Assembly: GCA_900555805.1 (NCBI GenBank)
Contig: USMJ01000075.1
Span: 1-6,480 of the forward strand
Length of the DNA: 6,480 nt
DNA from: an uncultured Oscillospiraceae bacterium
GTDB lineage: Bacteria > Bacillota > Clostridia > Oscillospirales > Acutalibacteraceae
Direction of reading: 5' to 3'
Shown here piece by piece: positions 1 to 5,302 of the stretch. A program made the translations under genes and the position numbers. The notes beneath the pieces were generated by a model. That model had not been told where the DNA came from, did no database searches, and saw nothing but the letters and a program-made list of their open reading frames with translations. Numbering within the stretch: position 1 is the stretch's first letter; every line of letters starts with the position of its first letter.

Positions 1-299
1 CGGCAGGCGGCCCTGTTATCGACCCGACGATAGAAAGTATCGGTCTTACGCCTATATGCACGCACTCGCTGTTCTCGCGCTCGCTGATATTTAAACCCAC
101 TTCCGTGCTTGAAGTCAGCGTCAAGAACGCCGAAATCGGGAAGCCCATACTTTCCTGCGACGGCTGCAATTCAATCGACCTTAAAGAGCATAACAAGATA
201 ATCATAAAAAAAGCCGACGTTTCGGCTCAGTTTATCAGAATAAAATCGGATACATTTATTGACGTACTTTCCCAAAAATTAGCTCAGAGGAGAGCGTGA
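1..299 (+). CDS. nadK: NAD kinase, C-terminal part (5' end outside the window)
   Basis: The reading frame is open from the first base, with codons starting at position 3, and ends at TGA 297-299, leaving 98 residues of a protein that is normally about 280-300 long. NAD kinase is the cytosolic ATP (or polyphosphate)-dependent enzyme that phosphorylates NAD to NADP. The visible part begins with AGGPVIDP, the family's conserved (S)AGGP segment of the C-terminal all-beta NAD-binding domain. It continues into LTPICTHSLFSRSL, matching the family's TPI(C/N)PHSL block. The remainder (ISCDG-like strand, then a lysine-rich strand and a final helix ending QRRA) fits the normal C-terminus. The catalytic GGDG motif lies upstream of the window. 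The stop is 15 nt before argR, and nadK-argR-recN is a recurring order in Firmicutes, so co-transcription is likely. Identification is from recognised motifs, not an alignment. Confidence 0.9.
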   Translation, partial: AGGPVIDPTIESIGLTPICTHSLFSRSLIFKPTSVLEVSVKNAEIGKPILSCDGCNSIDLKEHNKIIIKKADVSAQFIRIKSDTFIDVLSQKLAQRRA

Positions 300-314
300 A
301 ACGGAGTATAAAAT

Positions 315-764
315 ATGAAAAAAAATATAAGACACGAAAAAATCCTTGCGCTTATATCCGAATATGATATCTCGACACAGGAGCAACTGACGCAGAAACT
401 GACCGAATGCGGCTTCGAAGTCACTCAGGCGACCGTATCAAGGGATATCAAGGCAATGAATCTCGTCAAAATTCAGGACAGCAACGGTCAATACAAATAC
501 TCAGCAGTCAATGATGAAAGCAAGAGCGGCACGAAATATGACGCCATTCTCGCTCACAGCGTGACGGGCGTCGACTACGCTATGAACATTACCGTTGTCC
601 ACTGTCATGCAGGTATGGCTAACGCTGCCTGCGCCTCGATAGACGCACTCGATTTCAATAAATCTGTGGGAACGATAGCCGGCGACGACACGATTTTTAT
701 ATTGAACAGAACGGAAGACGCCGCAAGGGAGCTTGCGGACACGATCAGAAGCATCATAAAATAA
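315..764 (+). CDS. argR: Arginine repressor ArgR/AhrC
   Basis: This 149-residue protein has the usual ArgR length. The N-terminal winged helix-turn-helix (about 1-65) includes the recognition segment VTQATVSRDIKAM (36-48), which is nearly family consensus. The C-terminal domain (about 78-149), which forms hexamers and binds L-arginine, carries GTIAGDDTIFIL (119-130) with the conserved acidic pair at 124-125 and ends in a helix, DTIRSIIK. With arginine bound, the family represses arginine biosynthesis and in Bacillus (AhrC) also activates catabolism. An oddity is the strand-turn HCHAGMANAACASID (96-110), where many family members have a TLPG or TxPG turn; the downstream ASID is kept. The ATG at 315 is 8 nt after an ACGGAG ribosome binding site (301-306). 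The gene lies 15 nt after nadK and 13 nt before recN. No convincing ARG box was seen upstream, although the true promoter would be outside the window. Confidence 0.95.
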   Translation: MKKNIRHEKILALISEYDISTQEQLTQKLTECGFEVTQATVSRDIKAMNLVKIQDSNGQYKYSAVNDESKSGTKYDAILAHSVTGVDYAMNITVVHCHAGMANAACASIDALDFNKSVGTIAGDDTIFILNRTEDAARELADTIRSIIK

Positions 765-777
765 GTAGGGGTTAGCT

Positions 778-2454
778 ATGCTTACAAGTCTTAAAATCAA
801 CGATGTTGCGATAATTGAAGAGGCTGTTATCGAATATGATGGCGGACTTAACATAATGTCGGGCGAAACAGGCTCCGGCAAGTCCATTGTCATCGACTCG
901 ATAAACGCCGTTTTGGGTCAGCGAACTTCTAAGGAACTGATCAGAGACGGCGCGGACGAGGCGCGTGTCAGCGCCGTTTTCGAAAATGTCAACGACGCCG
1001 TTAAAGATATTCTTATGGGGTACGGGATAGACTGTGCTGATGGGAGCCTTTTCATTCAAAGGACAATAAGGGGCGGCAGGAACATCTGTAAAATCAACGG
1101 CGAGACGGTCACTGTGAGCATACTCAAAAGCGTAGGCGACCATTTGATAAACATACACGGTCAGAATGAAAATCAGACTCTGATGGACAAAGACAATCAT
1201 CTTCAATATATTGATAAACTCGCCGACAACGGACAAATTTTAGCTAAGTATAAAGAAAAATACAGCCATCTTAAAGCTATAAATAAACAGTTAAAGCAAT
1301 TAAAGTCAATTGAAAGCGAAAAGGAAATCAAACTCGAAACGCTTAAATATCAGATCGACGAAATAGAAGCGGCAGGACTTAAATCGGGCGAAAAAGACGA
1401 ACTTATACAGCAAAGAAATAAGTTTCAGAATATTGAAAAAGTTCGCTTTGCGCTAGCTGCGGCGGACACTATACTCAACGGAGACGGCGGCGAAAGAGAC
1501 GGTGTTATATCCGAGCTTAACACGCTCGTTTCTTCGCTGAACACCTTGTCGGAATATATAAAAGAAGCCGGTTCATACGGAAGTTCGGTCAACGAAGGGA
1601 TTATAAATCTTCAGGACTGTTCGGAGTTTATTCTTTCGGAGATTGAATCTTTCGGCGGCAGCGGACTTGACATCAACGCTATTGAAGAACGCCTTGATCT
1701 GATATACCGTCTGACGAGAAAATATGGTGCGACCGAAGAAGACGTTCTGTCGTACCTTGAAAAAATAAAAGCCGAATATGACGATATCTCGCTGAGCGGC
1801 GAAAGAATAGAAAAGCTTTCGGCGGAGTATGACTTGGTGCTCGAAGAACTTATTTCCGTGGGCAACGAACTGACAAAATCCAGAATTAAGGCCGGCGAAA
1901 ACTTCAGCGCAAGAATCAAAGAAGAGCTGAAATTTCTTGATATGCCGAATGTCGATTTCAAGGTCAAAGTCGATCAGTGCGCCGCAACGGCGACAGGGCT
2001 TGATGACGTTGAATTTCTCATATCGGCGAACTTAGGCCAGGAGCTCAAACCTATAGCAAAAATAGCTTCGGGCGGCGAGCTTTCAAGAATCATGCTCGCT
2101 ATAAAATGTGTTTTGACCGATCTTGACAGCGTTGACACGCTGATATTCGACGAAATCGACTCGGGCGTCAGCGGCAGAGCGGCTGAAAAAATCGGCTACA
2201 AGCTCAAAGAAGTTTCAAGATTCAGCCAAGTCATCTGCGTCACTCATTTAGCGCAGATAGCCTGCTTCGCGGACAATCATCTTTATATCGAAAAAACGAC
2301 CGAAAACGGAAAAACACGAACAAAAGTCACAAGGCTCGGTTTTAAGGAAAGAACCGAGGAAATCGCAAGAATTATGGGCGGCTCCGTCATAACCGACGCA
2401 ACGCTTCAGAGCGCGCGTGACTTACTCGAAAGAGCCGAAAAAAGTTCATCATAA
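778..2454 (+). CDS. recN: DNA repair protein RecN (SMC-like ATPase)
   Basis: This complete 558-residue protein matches the usual RecN length of about 550-570. RecN is a cytosolic SMC-like ATPase recruited to double-strand breaks, where it helps hold or tether DNA ends for recombination. The ABC halves sit at the two ends, as expected. The N-terminal half has Walker A GETGSGKS (29-36), an RNICKINGE strand (101-109) and the Q-loop block HGQNENQ (127-133), typical of RecN. The middle, about 150-380, is rich in charged heptad-like sequence (for example 155-215) and is the coiled-coil arm. The C-terminal half has the ABC signature ASGGELS (430-436), Walker B TLIFDEIDSGVSG (from 454, with catalytic E459) and the H-loop CVTHLAQ (487-493). 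No key residue is missing. The ATG at 778 follows an AGGGG ribosome binding site at about 767-771 and is 13 nt after argR, so it is probably expressed with argR. Confidence 0.96.
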   Translation: MLTSLKINDVAIIEEAVIEYDGGLNIMSGETGSGKSIVIDSINAVLGQRTSKELIRDGADEARVSAVFENVNDAVKDILMGYGIDCADGSLFIQRTIRGGRNICKINGETVTVSILKSVGDHLINIHGQNENQTLMDKDNHLQYIDKLADNGQILAKYKEKYSHLKAINKQLKQLKSIESEKEIKLETLKYQIDEIEAAGLKSGEKDELIQQRNKFQNIEKVRFALAAADTILNGDGGERDGVISELNTLVSSLNTLSEYIKEAGSYGSSVNEGIINLQDCSEFILSEIESFGGSGLDINAIEERLDLIYRLTRKYGATEEDVLSYLEKIKAEYDDISLSGERIEKLSAEYDLVLEELISVGNELTKSRIKAGENFSARIKEELKFLDMPNVDFKVKVDQCAATATGLDDVEFLISANLGQELKPIAKIASGGELSRIMLAIKCVLTDLDSVDTLIFDEIDSGVSGRAAEKIGYKLKEVSRFSQVICVTHLAQIACFADNHLYIEKTTENGKTRTKVTRLGFKERTEEIARIMGGSVITDATLQSARDLLERAEKSSS

Positions 2455-2460
2455 AACTTA

Positions 2461-2500
2461 TCCTCCCTTCATAGAATTTTCTTGAAGGGAGGAATCTTTT
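2461..2500 (+). promoter_or_regulatory. 11-bp hairpin enclosing the ribosome binding site of the next gene (possible attenuator or terminator)
   Basis: TCCTCCCTTCA (2461-2471) is the exact reverse complement of TGAAGGGAGGA (2483-2493), with an 11-nt loop (2472-2482). The right arm contains the Shine-Dalgarno AAGGGAGG for the ATG at 2501. The stem is followed by ATCTTTT, a short, imperfect T tract. It can therefore be read either as a weak Rho-independent terminator after recN, whose TAA ends at 2454, or as a structure that hides the ribosome binding site of the membrane-protein gene. The two roles are not exclusive. The structure is seen directly; its function is inferred. Confidence 0.6.
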
Positions 2501-2911
2501 ATGAAGAAAAAGTCTCAGAAATCCAAAAAGCGAGCTCAGTCTTCGGAAAAGAACGAACTCAAAGCGTACATAATATCAGCCGTAAAAAGCCTGATATTGC
2601 TTGTTATTCTGTTCGCTTTATCGGCGTTTATTTGCTACAAGGCCGACGCCGATCACAAGTATTATTTCGTTATAATGATTATAATCTGCACTGTTTCAAG
2701 TTTTTTCGGCGGCGTGTTCGCAAGCGGCAAAATGAAAGAAAAGGGGATAATCTGCGGACTGATCGGCGCGCTGCCCGTTATTGTTTTCACGGTGATCGCT
2801 TCCGTTGCCGCAGGTGGCTTTATCCCGGGCGTTAAACTGCTTGTTGCGTGTCTTGCCATGCTGTTATCGGGAACGGTCGGCGGAATACTGACGGCGAATA
2901 TGAGGAGATAA
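2501..2911 (+). CDS. Small four-helix membrane protein, TIGR04086-like
   Basis: This 136-residue protein has a strongly basic, lysine-rich N-terminus (1-20) followed by four predicted transmembrane helices at about 23-45, 54-74, 81-104 and 110-131. It ends in a short basic tail. The layout, the glycine-rich segments in helices 2 to 4 (FFGGVFASGK, CGLIGALPV, LLSGTVGGIL) and the size fit the TIGR04086 family of small Firmicute membrane proteins, to which YrzE-type proteins belong. That family has no established function as far as I know. The basic N-terminus predicts a cytoplasmic start. The ATG at 2501 lies 8 nt after AAGGGAGG, which is locked in a hairpin. The stop is 1 nt before spoIIM, so translation of the pair is probably coupled. 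A role linked to sporulation is suggested only by this neighbour. Coding status is secure; the family name is from recognition of the pattern alone. Confidence 0.85.
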   Translation: MKKKSQKSKKRAQSSEKNELKAYIISAVKSLILLVILFALSAFICYKADADHKYYFVIMIIICTVSSFFGGVFASGKMKEKGIICGLIGALPVIVFTVIASVAAGGFIPGVKLLVACLAMLLSGTVGGILTANMRR

Positions 2912-2912
2912 A

Positions 2913-3533
2913 ATGAAGTTCAGAACCACAAAAACAATTGATCTCGATAAATTTTTCAATGTCGAATTCAACAAAAAATATCCTATAATTTCCTGCGCTT
3001 CGGCGATGCTCGGAATTATAGGCGGAGTTATATTGCAGTATGTTGACAAAACGGTCGGCGACGGATCGGCCGGAATTTTCAATGAGTTTTACACGCAGAA
3101 CGCAACTCGGAGCGTACCGGGAATATTTCTTTCAAGCTTCGCCGAAAACATGCTCATAATTGCGTTTTTGATGTTTCTCGGGTTTTCGTCCGTCGGTTTC
3201 GCCGCCGTGTATATCGCGCCTATATTCAAAGGCTTGGGCGTCGGCGCGGTTTGCAGTTACATATACTCTTCTTATCTGTTTAAAGGCGTCGCTTACTGCG
3301 CTTTGGCCGTTTTTCCTGCGACGGCGCTACAGTTTATAGCTATCATTCTTGCCTGCAACGAAAGTGCGCAGATGTCGCGCGACATTCTCAGACTTATAAG
3401 AAAAAACGGCGCCGCCGAGACAAAAATCAGAACAGATCTTTATCTGCTGCGCTACGCCGTTATAACCTCGGTGACAGCCTTATCGTCAATCTTATATTCA
3501 GTCGGAGTCGGCTTGTTTTTTAAGCTTGCCTGA
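2913..3533 (+). CDS. spoIIM: SpoIIM-family (stage II sporulation protein M-like) membrane protein
   Basis: This 206-residue integral membrane protein is close in length to Bacillus SpoIIM (about 214). It has a short charged cytosolic N-terminus and about five predicted transmembrane helices near 24-43, 78-101, 103-122, 124-147 and 180-204. The central stretch FLMFLGFSSVGFAAVY...PIFKGLGVGAVCSYIY...LFKGVAYCALAVFPATALQ has the pattern typical of the SpoIIM/DUF95 family: a first helix, then a (F/L)KG(L/V)xxG turn, then a (P)xxxLQ helix. In spore formers, SpoIIM works with SpoIID and SpoIIP in septal peptidoglycan degradation during engulfment. Whether this homologue does so cannot be told here, since the wider family also occurs in non-spore-formers. 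The ATG at 2913 follows GAGGAG (2902-2907) that overlaps the end of the previous gene. The last 36 bp overlap the 3' end of the recombinase on the other strand. Bacillus also keeps spoIIM near xerD, which supports the call. Confidence 0.75.
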   Translation: MKFRTTKTIDLDKFFNVEFNKKYPIISCASAMLGIIGGVILQYVDKTVGDGSAGIFNEFYTQNATRSVPGIFLSSFAENMLIIAFLMFLGFSSVGFAAVYIAPIFKGLGVGAVCSYIYSSYLFKGVAYCALAVFPATALQFIAIILACNESAQMSRDILRLIRKNGAAETKIRTDLYLLRYAVITSVTALSSILYSVGVGLFFKLA

Positions 3534-4499
3534 TTCGCCGCTGAGCGGATTTTGCTTGGCGGCTTCCTTGAGCTGTTTGTCGAGCAAATGCGTATATATC
3601 TCGGTCGTGGCTAAGTTTTCATGGCCGAGCATTTCTTTTAACACAAGCACATCGACATCGCCGTGCTGATACATAAGCGTCGCCGCCGTGTGTCTGAGTT
3701 TATGGACCGAATAGCCCGATCCGAGCCCGATTTTTTCAAGATAATGATATACCATATTTTGTACGGCCTGACGGCCCATGCGTTTATTCAGCCTGCTGAT
3801 AAACAGGGCGTCTCTGTCGATAACCTTGTCTCGCGGTCTGACCTTGAGATATGCTTTTATCGCGTTTATGCATGATCTGTTGAGATAGATTTTTCGCTGT
3901 TTGTTGCCCTTGCCCGTGACGACCATGGTTTCTTCGTCGAAATTTATGTCGCTTATATTCAATGAAACCAGTTCCGCCACACGAAGTCCGCAATTTAAAA
4001 AAATCGTCAGAATGCAGTAATCGCGCTCAGCATTTTCGCCCTCAACGCTGTTTAAAAGCGCGATACTCTGTTCGAGCGTCAGATATTTCGGGAGCGACTT
4101 TTTGCGTTTTGGGGCTTCAACCGGATCCATGGGGTTGACTTCGATATATTTCATTTTCGCTGATATGTACCCGAAGTATCCTTTAAGTGTAGAAATTTTT
4201 CTCGCGCGTGTAGCACTGTTATTGTCGAGCTTATCGTTGCAGTATTCGAGAAATTTCAGTATGTCAAATGTTGTTATGGTTTTGATCCAATTTATATCAA
4301 TGTCCGACATATCATAATCATCGGGTAACTCGGCAGGGGAGGTATCAAGCTTCTTCGCGACAAGATACCGAAAGAAAGTACGCAAGTCGGACGCGTACTC
4401 TAAAACGGTGAGCTTGGACATGCCCTTCGTGACATCAAGATATATGCGCAGATATTCCTGAACGCTCTGCGGCAGCAGATCCAATTCGTCAAATGTCAA
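3498..4499 (-). CDS. xerD: Site-specific tyrosine recombinase, XerC/XerD type
   Basis: This 333-residue protein has both domains of the Xer family. The N-terminal SAM-like core-binding domain (about 10-120) includes the family-like LTVLEYASDLRTFFRYL. The C-terminal catalytic domain (about 135-310) has every active-site residue: R173 (CGLRVAEL), K197 (TGKGNKQR), H266 and R269 (HKLRH), H293 (LGHENL) and nucleophile Y302 (EIYTH). Xer proteins resolve chromosome dimers at dif during division. At 333 residues it is longer than the usual about 295-305, from an acidic insert (about 51-75, ELPDDYDMSDID) and a charged C-terminal tail (about 316-333). Synteny with spoIIM favours XerD over XerC, but sequence alone does not settle this, and a phage-type integrase is unlikely because no element surrounds it. 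The start is TTG at 4499, chosen for a strong ribosome binding site; the next Met is residue 27, inside the domain. The gene is transcribed alone and converges on spoIIM. Confidence 0.88.
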   Translation of the reverse strand: MTFDELDLLPQSVQEYLRIYLDVTKGMSKLTVLEYASDLRTFFRYLVAKKLDTSPAELPDDYDMSDIDINWIKTITTFDILKFLEYCNDKLDNNSATRARKISTLKGYFGYISAKMKYIEVNPMDPVEAPKRKKSLPKYLTLEQSIALLNSVEGENAERDYCILTIFLNCGLRVAELVSLNISDINFDEETMVVTGKGNKQRKIYLNRSCINAIKAYLKVRPRDKVIDRDALFISRLNKRMGRQAVQNMVYHYLEKIGLGSGYSVHKLRHTAATLMYQHGDVDVLVLKEMLGHENLATTEIYTHLLDKQLKEAAKQNPLSGESGKLKKQADSD

Positions 4500-4505
4500 G
4501 CAAAT

Positions 4506-4513
4506 CCCCTCCT
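4506..4513 (-). promoter_or_regulatory. Ribosome binding site fixing the TTG start of the recombinase
   Basis: The minus strand reads AGGAGGGG here, followed by 6 nt and then the TTG at 4499-4497; the AGGAGG core (4513-4508) lies 8 nt before the start. No ATG or GTG with a comparable site occurs near the N-terminus, so the site decides the start codon. Confidence 0.8.
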
Positions 4514-4528
4514 AAAACAGATATATCC

Positions 4529-4543
4529 GTGAAACTGTTTCAC
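4529..4543. repeat. 15-bp perfect palindrome in the recombinase leader (operator-like)
   Basis: GTGAAACTGTTTCAC is a perfect inverted repeat of two 7-bp arms around one central base. It sits 15 nt upstream of the ribosome binding site (4513) and downstream of the predicted promoter, in the right place for a repressor operator. As RNA it could form only a 6-bp stem with a 3-nt loop. It does not resemble a dif site, which would be about 28 bp. The binding protein, if any, is unknown. Confidence 0.5.
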
Positions 4544-4588
4544 ACGCGAACTGTAAAATTTAGCGGTTTATAAACGATCACAGATAAT

Positions 4589-4617
4589 ATTATAATACAA
4601 CGGCCGAAAATATTCAA
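4589..4617 (-). promoter_or_regulatory. Sigma-A promoter for the recombinase gene
   Basis: Read on the minus strand, the -35 is TTGAAT (4617-4612), the spacer is 17 bp and the -10 is a perfect TATAAT (4594-4589). The predicted start near 4582 gives a leader of about 80 nt before the TTG. This indicates that the recombinase is transcribed independently of the gene upstream, which has its own terminator. Confidence 0.65.
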
Positions 4618-4671
4618 GAGCCGATAAGAAGCGACAAGGCCAGCCGTAAGCGGTTTTATCAGATATATGTA

Positions 4672-4706
4672 TATTTGAGCGCACATTTTAATATGTCACT
4701 CAAATA
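4672..4706. repeat. Inverted repeat / hairpin, AT-rich
   Basis: TATTTGAG (4672-4679) pairs with CTCAAATA (4699-4706). Inside it, ACAT (4683-4686) pairs with ATGT (4693-4696) around a 6-nt loop, with a small internal mismatch between the two helices. No T tract follows on either strand, so it is not a typical terminator. It lies just upstream of the plus-strand promoter-like sequence at 4718-4745. Confidence 0.45.
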
Positions 4707-4717
4707 CAATCTTAAAG

Positions 4718-4745
4718 TTGTCAATCCGTTTTAAATTGTTATATT
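4718..4745 (+). promoter_or_regulatory. Promoter-like sequence pointing into the structured non-coding region
   Basis: TTGTCA (4718-4723), a 16-bp spacer and TATATT (4740-4745) match the sigma-A pattern at 5/6 and 5/6. Transcription would start near 4752 and run into the long hairpin at 4805-4885. The local sequence is AT-rich, so chance matches are expected and the call is tentative. Confidence 0.35.
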
Positions 4746-4804
4746 AGGAAAATATGTTATTACATTATTATAAGTGCAGGTCGACTCAAAGGATCGCAAA
4801 AAAT

Positions 4805-4885
4805 CCACCGATTTCCGGGTGCTCAGTTTTTTTGAAACGATGTCAGATATGCACAGAAAAAACTGAGACGATGAAAAATCGGCGG
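4805..4885. repeat. Long two-stage inverted repeat (structured RNA or DNA element)
   Basis: The inner arms CTCAGTTTTTT (4822-4832) and AAAAAACTGAG (4857-4867) are perfect 11-bp complements around a 24-nt loop. The outer arms CCACCGATTT (4805-4814) and AAATCGGCGG (4876-4885) pair at 9 of 10 positions. A near-symmetrical internal loop of 7 and 8 nt separates the two helices. GGAT (4791-4794) and GTCC (4888-4891) could extend the base. The right outer arm can instead pair downstream: AATCGGC (4877-4883) with GCCGATT (4907-4913). Read on the minus strand, two smaller hairpins here (4877-4913 and 4806-4821) are each followed by T runs, so the active strand is uncertain. Confidence 0.5.
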
Positions 4886-4935
4886 AAGTCCGCTAAAATC
4901 TGATAAGCCGATTAAAATAAGCTAAAACGGTAAAC

Positions 4936-4964
4936 TTGTCAGAAATATGAAGCGTGTATATAAT
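4936..4964 (+). promoter_or_regulatory. Near-consensus sigma-A promoter with no protein gene downstream
   Basis: TTGTCA (4936-4941), a 17-bp spacer and a perfect TATAAT (4959-4964) make this the best promoter match on the plus strand within the gap. The predicted start is near 4971. The next annotated plus-strand gene is at 6011, beyond an oppositely oriented gene, so the likely product is a non-coding RNA or antisense transcript. Confidence 0.5.
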
Positions 4965-4970
4965 GATATG

Positions 4971-5195
4971 CGTGGAATATATACAAGCAATGGTTTGCCA
5001 CGAATACGCAAGTTTATAATGTATTCGCCATAAATGTATTTAGTTGTAAGCAAACGGTACATTGCTTCGATGAGACTTATCGAGCATATGCGTCTAAACG
5101 AATGCATTTATTATACATATTTTCCGACGGATTTGTAAAATTACTCCCCTCAACTACACAAAATATTTCTTTTGTGTAGTTCGATAAACTTTTTC
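4971..5195 (+). ncRNA. Candidate structured small RNA
   Basis: The region from the predicted start near 4971 can fold into nested helices. AAGCAATG (4985-4992) pairs with CATTGCTT (5060-5067). GTTTGC (4993-4998) pairs with GCAAAC (5050-5055), leaving a 4-nt bulge. CGAATAC (5001-5007) pairs with GTATTCG (5021-5027). An outer ATATGC/GCATAT pair (4967-4972 with 5084-5089) may exist in DNA. A 12-bp hairpin at 5152-5181 and TTTTT at 5190-5194 could end the transcript. A 34-codon frame at 5034-5138 (MYLVVSKRYIAS...) has no ribosome binding site and begins directly after an in-frame stop. I recognise no known RNA family. Boundaries are inferred. Confidence 0.3.
5152..5181. repeat. Perfect 12-bp hairpin, possible weak terminator
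   Basis: AACTACACAAAA (5152-5163) is the exact reverse complement of TTTTGTGTAGTT (5170-5181), with a 6-nt loop. On the plus strand a T run (5190-5194) follows only after an 8-nt gap. On the minus strand there is none. It is a stable stem but a poor match to an intrinsic terminator, and could also be a protein-binding palindrome. Confidence 0.5.
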
Positions 5196-5233
5196 AGACC
5201 ACTGCTTTTCAATCTCCCTCTCACTCCAAAATC

Positions 5234-5275
5234 AAAAAACGCCTGCATATAACCATCTGTCACATGCAGGCGTTT
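5234..5275 (-). terminator. Rho-independent terminator of the DUF4364-like gene
   Basis: Read on the minus strand, a 12-bp stem (5275-5264 with 5248-5237, core GCCTGCAT/ATGCAGGC) with a 15-nt loop ends in a run of six T (5239-5234). It begins 27 nt beyond the TAA of the gene. The plus-strand side lacks a long T run, so it acts mainly on the minus strand. Confidence 0.88.
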
Positions 5276-5302
5276 ACTGTTTACTTATAATTATAATGTT
5301 CA

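Larger units (their letters stand above)
4500..5302. other. 803-nt intergenic region between the recombinase and the DUF4364-like gene: promoters and inverted repeats, no protein gene
   Basis: The stretch is AT-rich, most strongly at 4660-4780 and 4930-5200. It holds the recombinase leader and promoter, two plus-strand promoter-like sequences, four substantial inverted repeats and the terminator of the DUF4364-like gene, each listed separately. Reading frames inside it are short, lack ribosome binding sites and resemble no protein I know. Both flanking genes are on the minus strand, so a leader for the recombinase accounts for only about the first 85 nt. The rest is unexplained by the neighbouring genes. 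Confidence 0.75.

Noticed and set aside
772..1236. 154-codon minus-strand frame antisense to recN
   Set aside because: It is a shadow of recN codon structure; recN itself carries unmistakable motifs along the whole stretch.
2482..2835. 117-codon plus-strand frame overlapping the small membrane protein
   Set aside because: It begins within the hairpin without its own ribosome binding site and encodes an arginine-rich, low-quality sequence. The frame starting at 2501 has a perfect ribosome binding site and a coherent four-helix protein.
4529..4543. Palindrome as a dif or attachment site for the adjacent recombinase
   Set aside because: It is too short and lacks two 11-bp binding arms with a 6-8 bp centre; an operator or weak hairpin is more reasonable.
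4752..4920. 6S RNA assignment for the rod-like hairpin
   Set aside because: The rod-with-bubble shape alone is not specific, no conserved 6S sequence elements were recognised, and the minus strand folds as well.
4922..5107. 61-codon minus-strand frame within the gap (starts MHSFRRICSIS)
   Set aside because: It has no ribosome binding site, an atypical composition driven by AT-rich sequence, and no recognisable similarity. It overlaps the dyad structures that better explain the region.
5034..5138. 34-codon plus-strand frame starting MYLVVSKRYIAS
   Set aside because: It lies downstream of a good promoter, but there is no ribosome binding site and an in-frame stop immediately precedes the ATG. 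It is not enough to call a gene.
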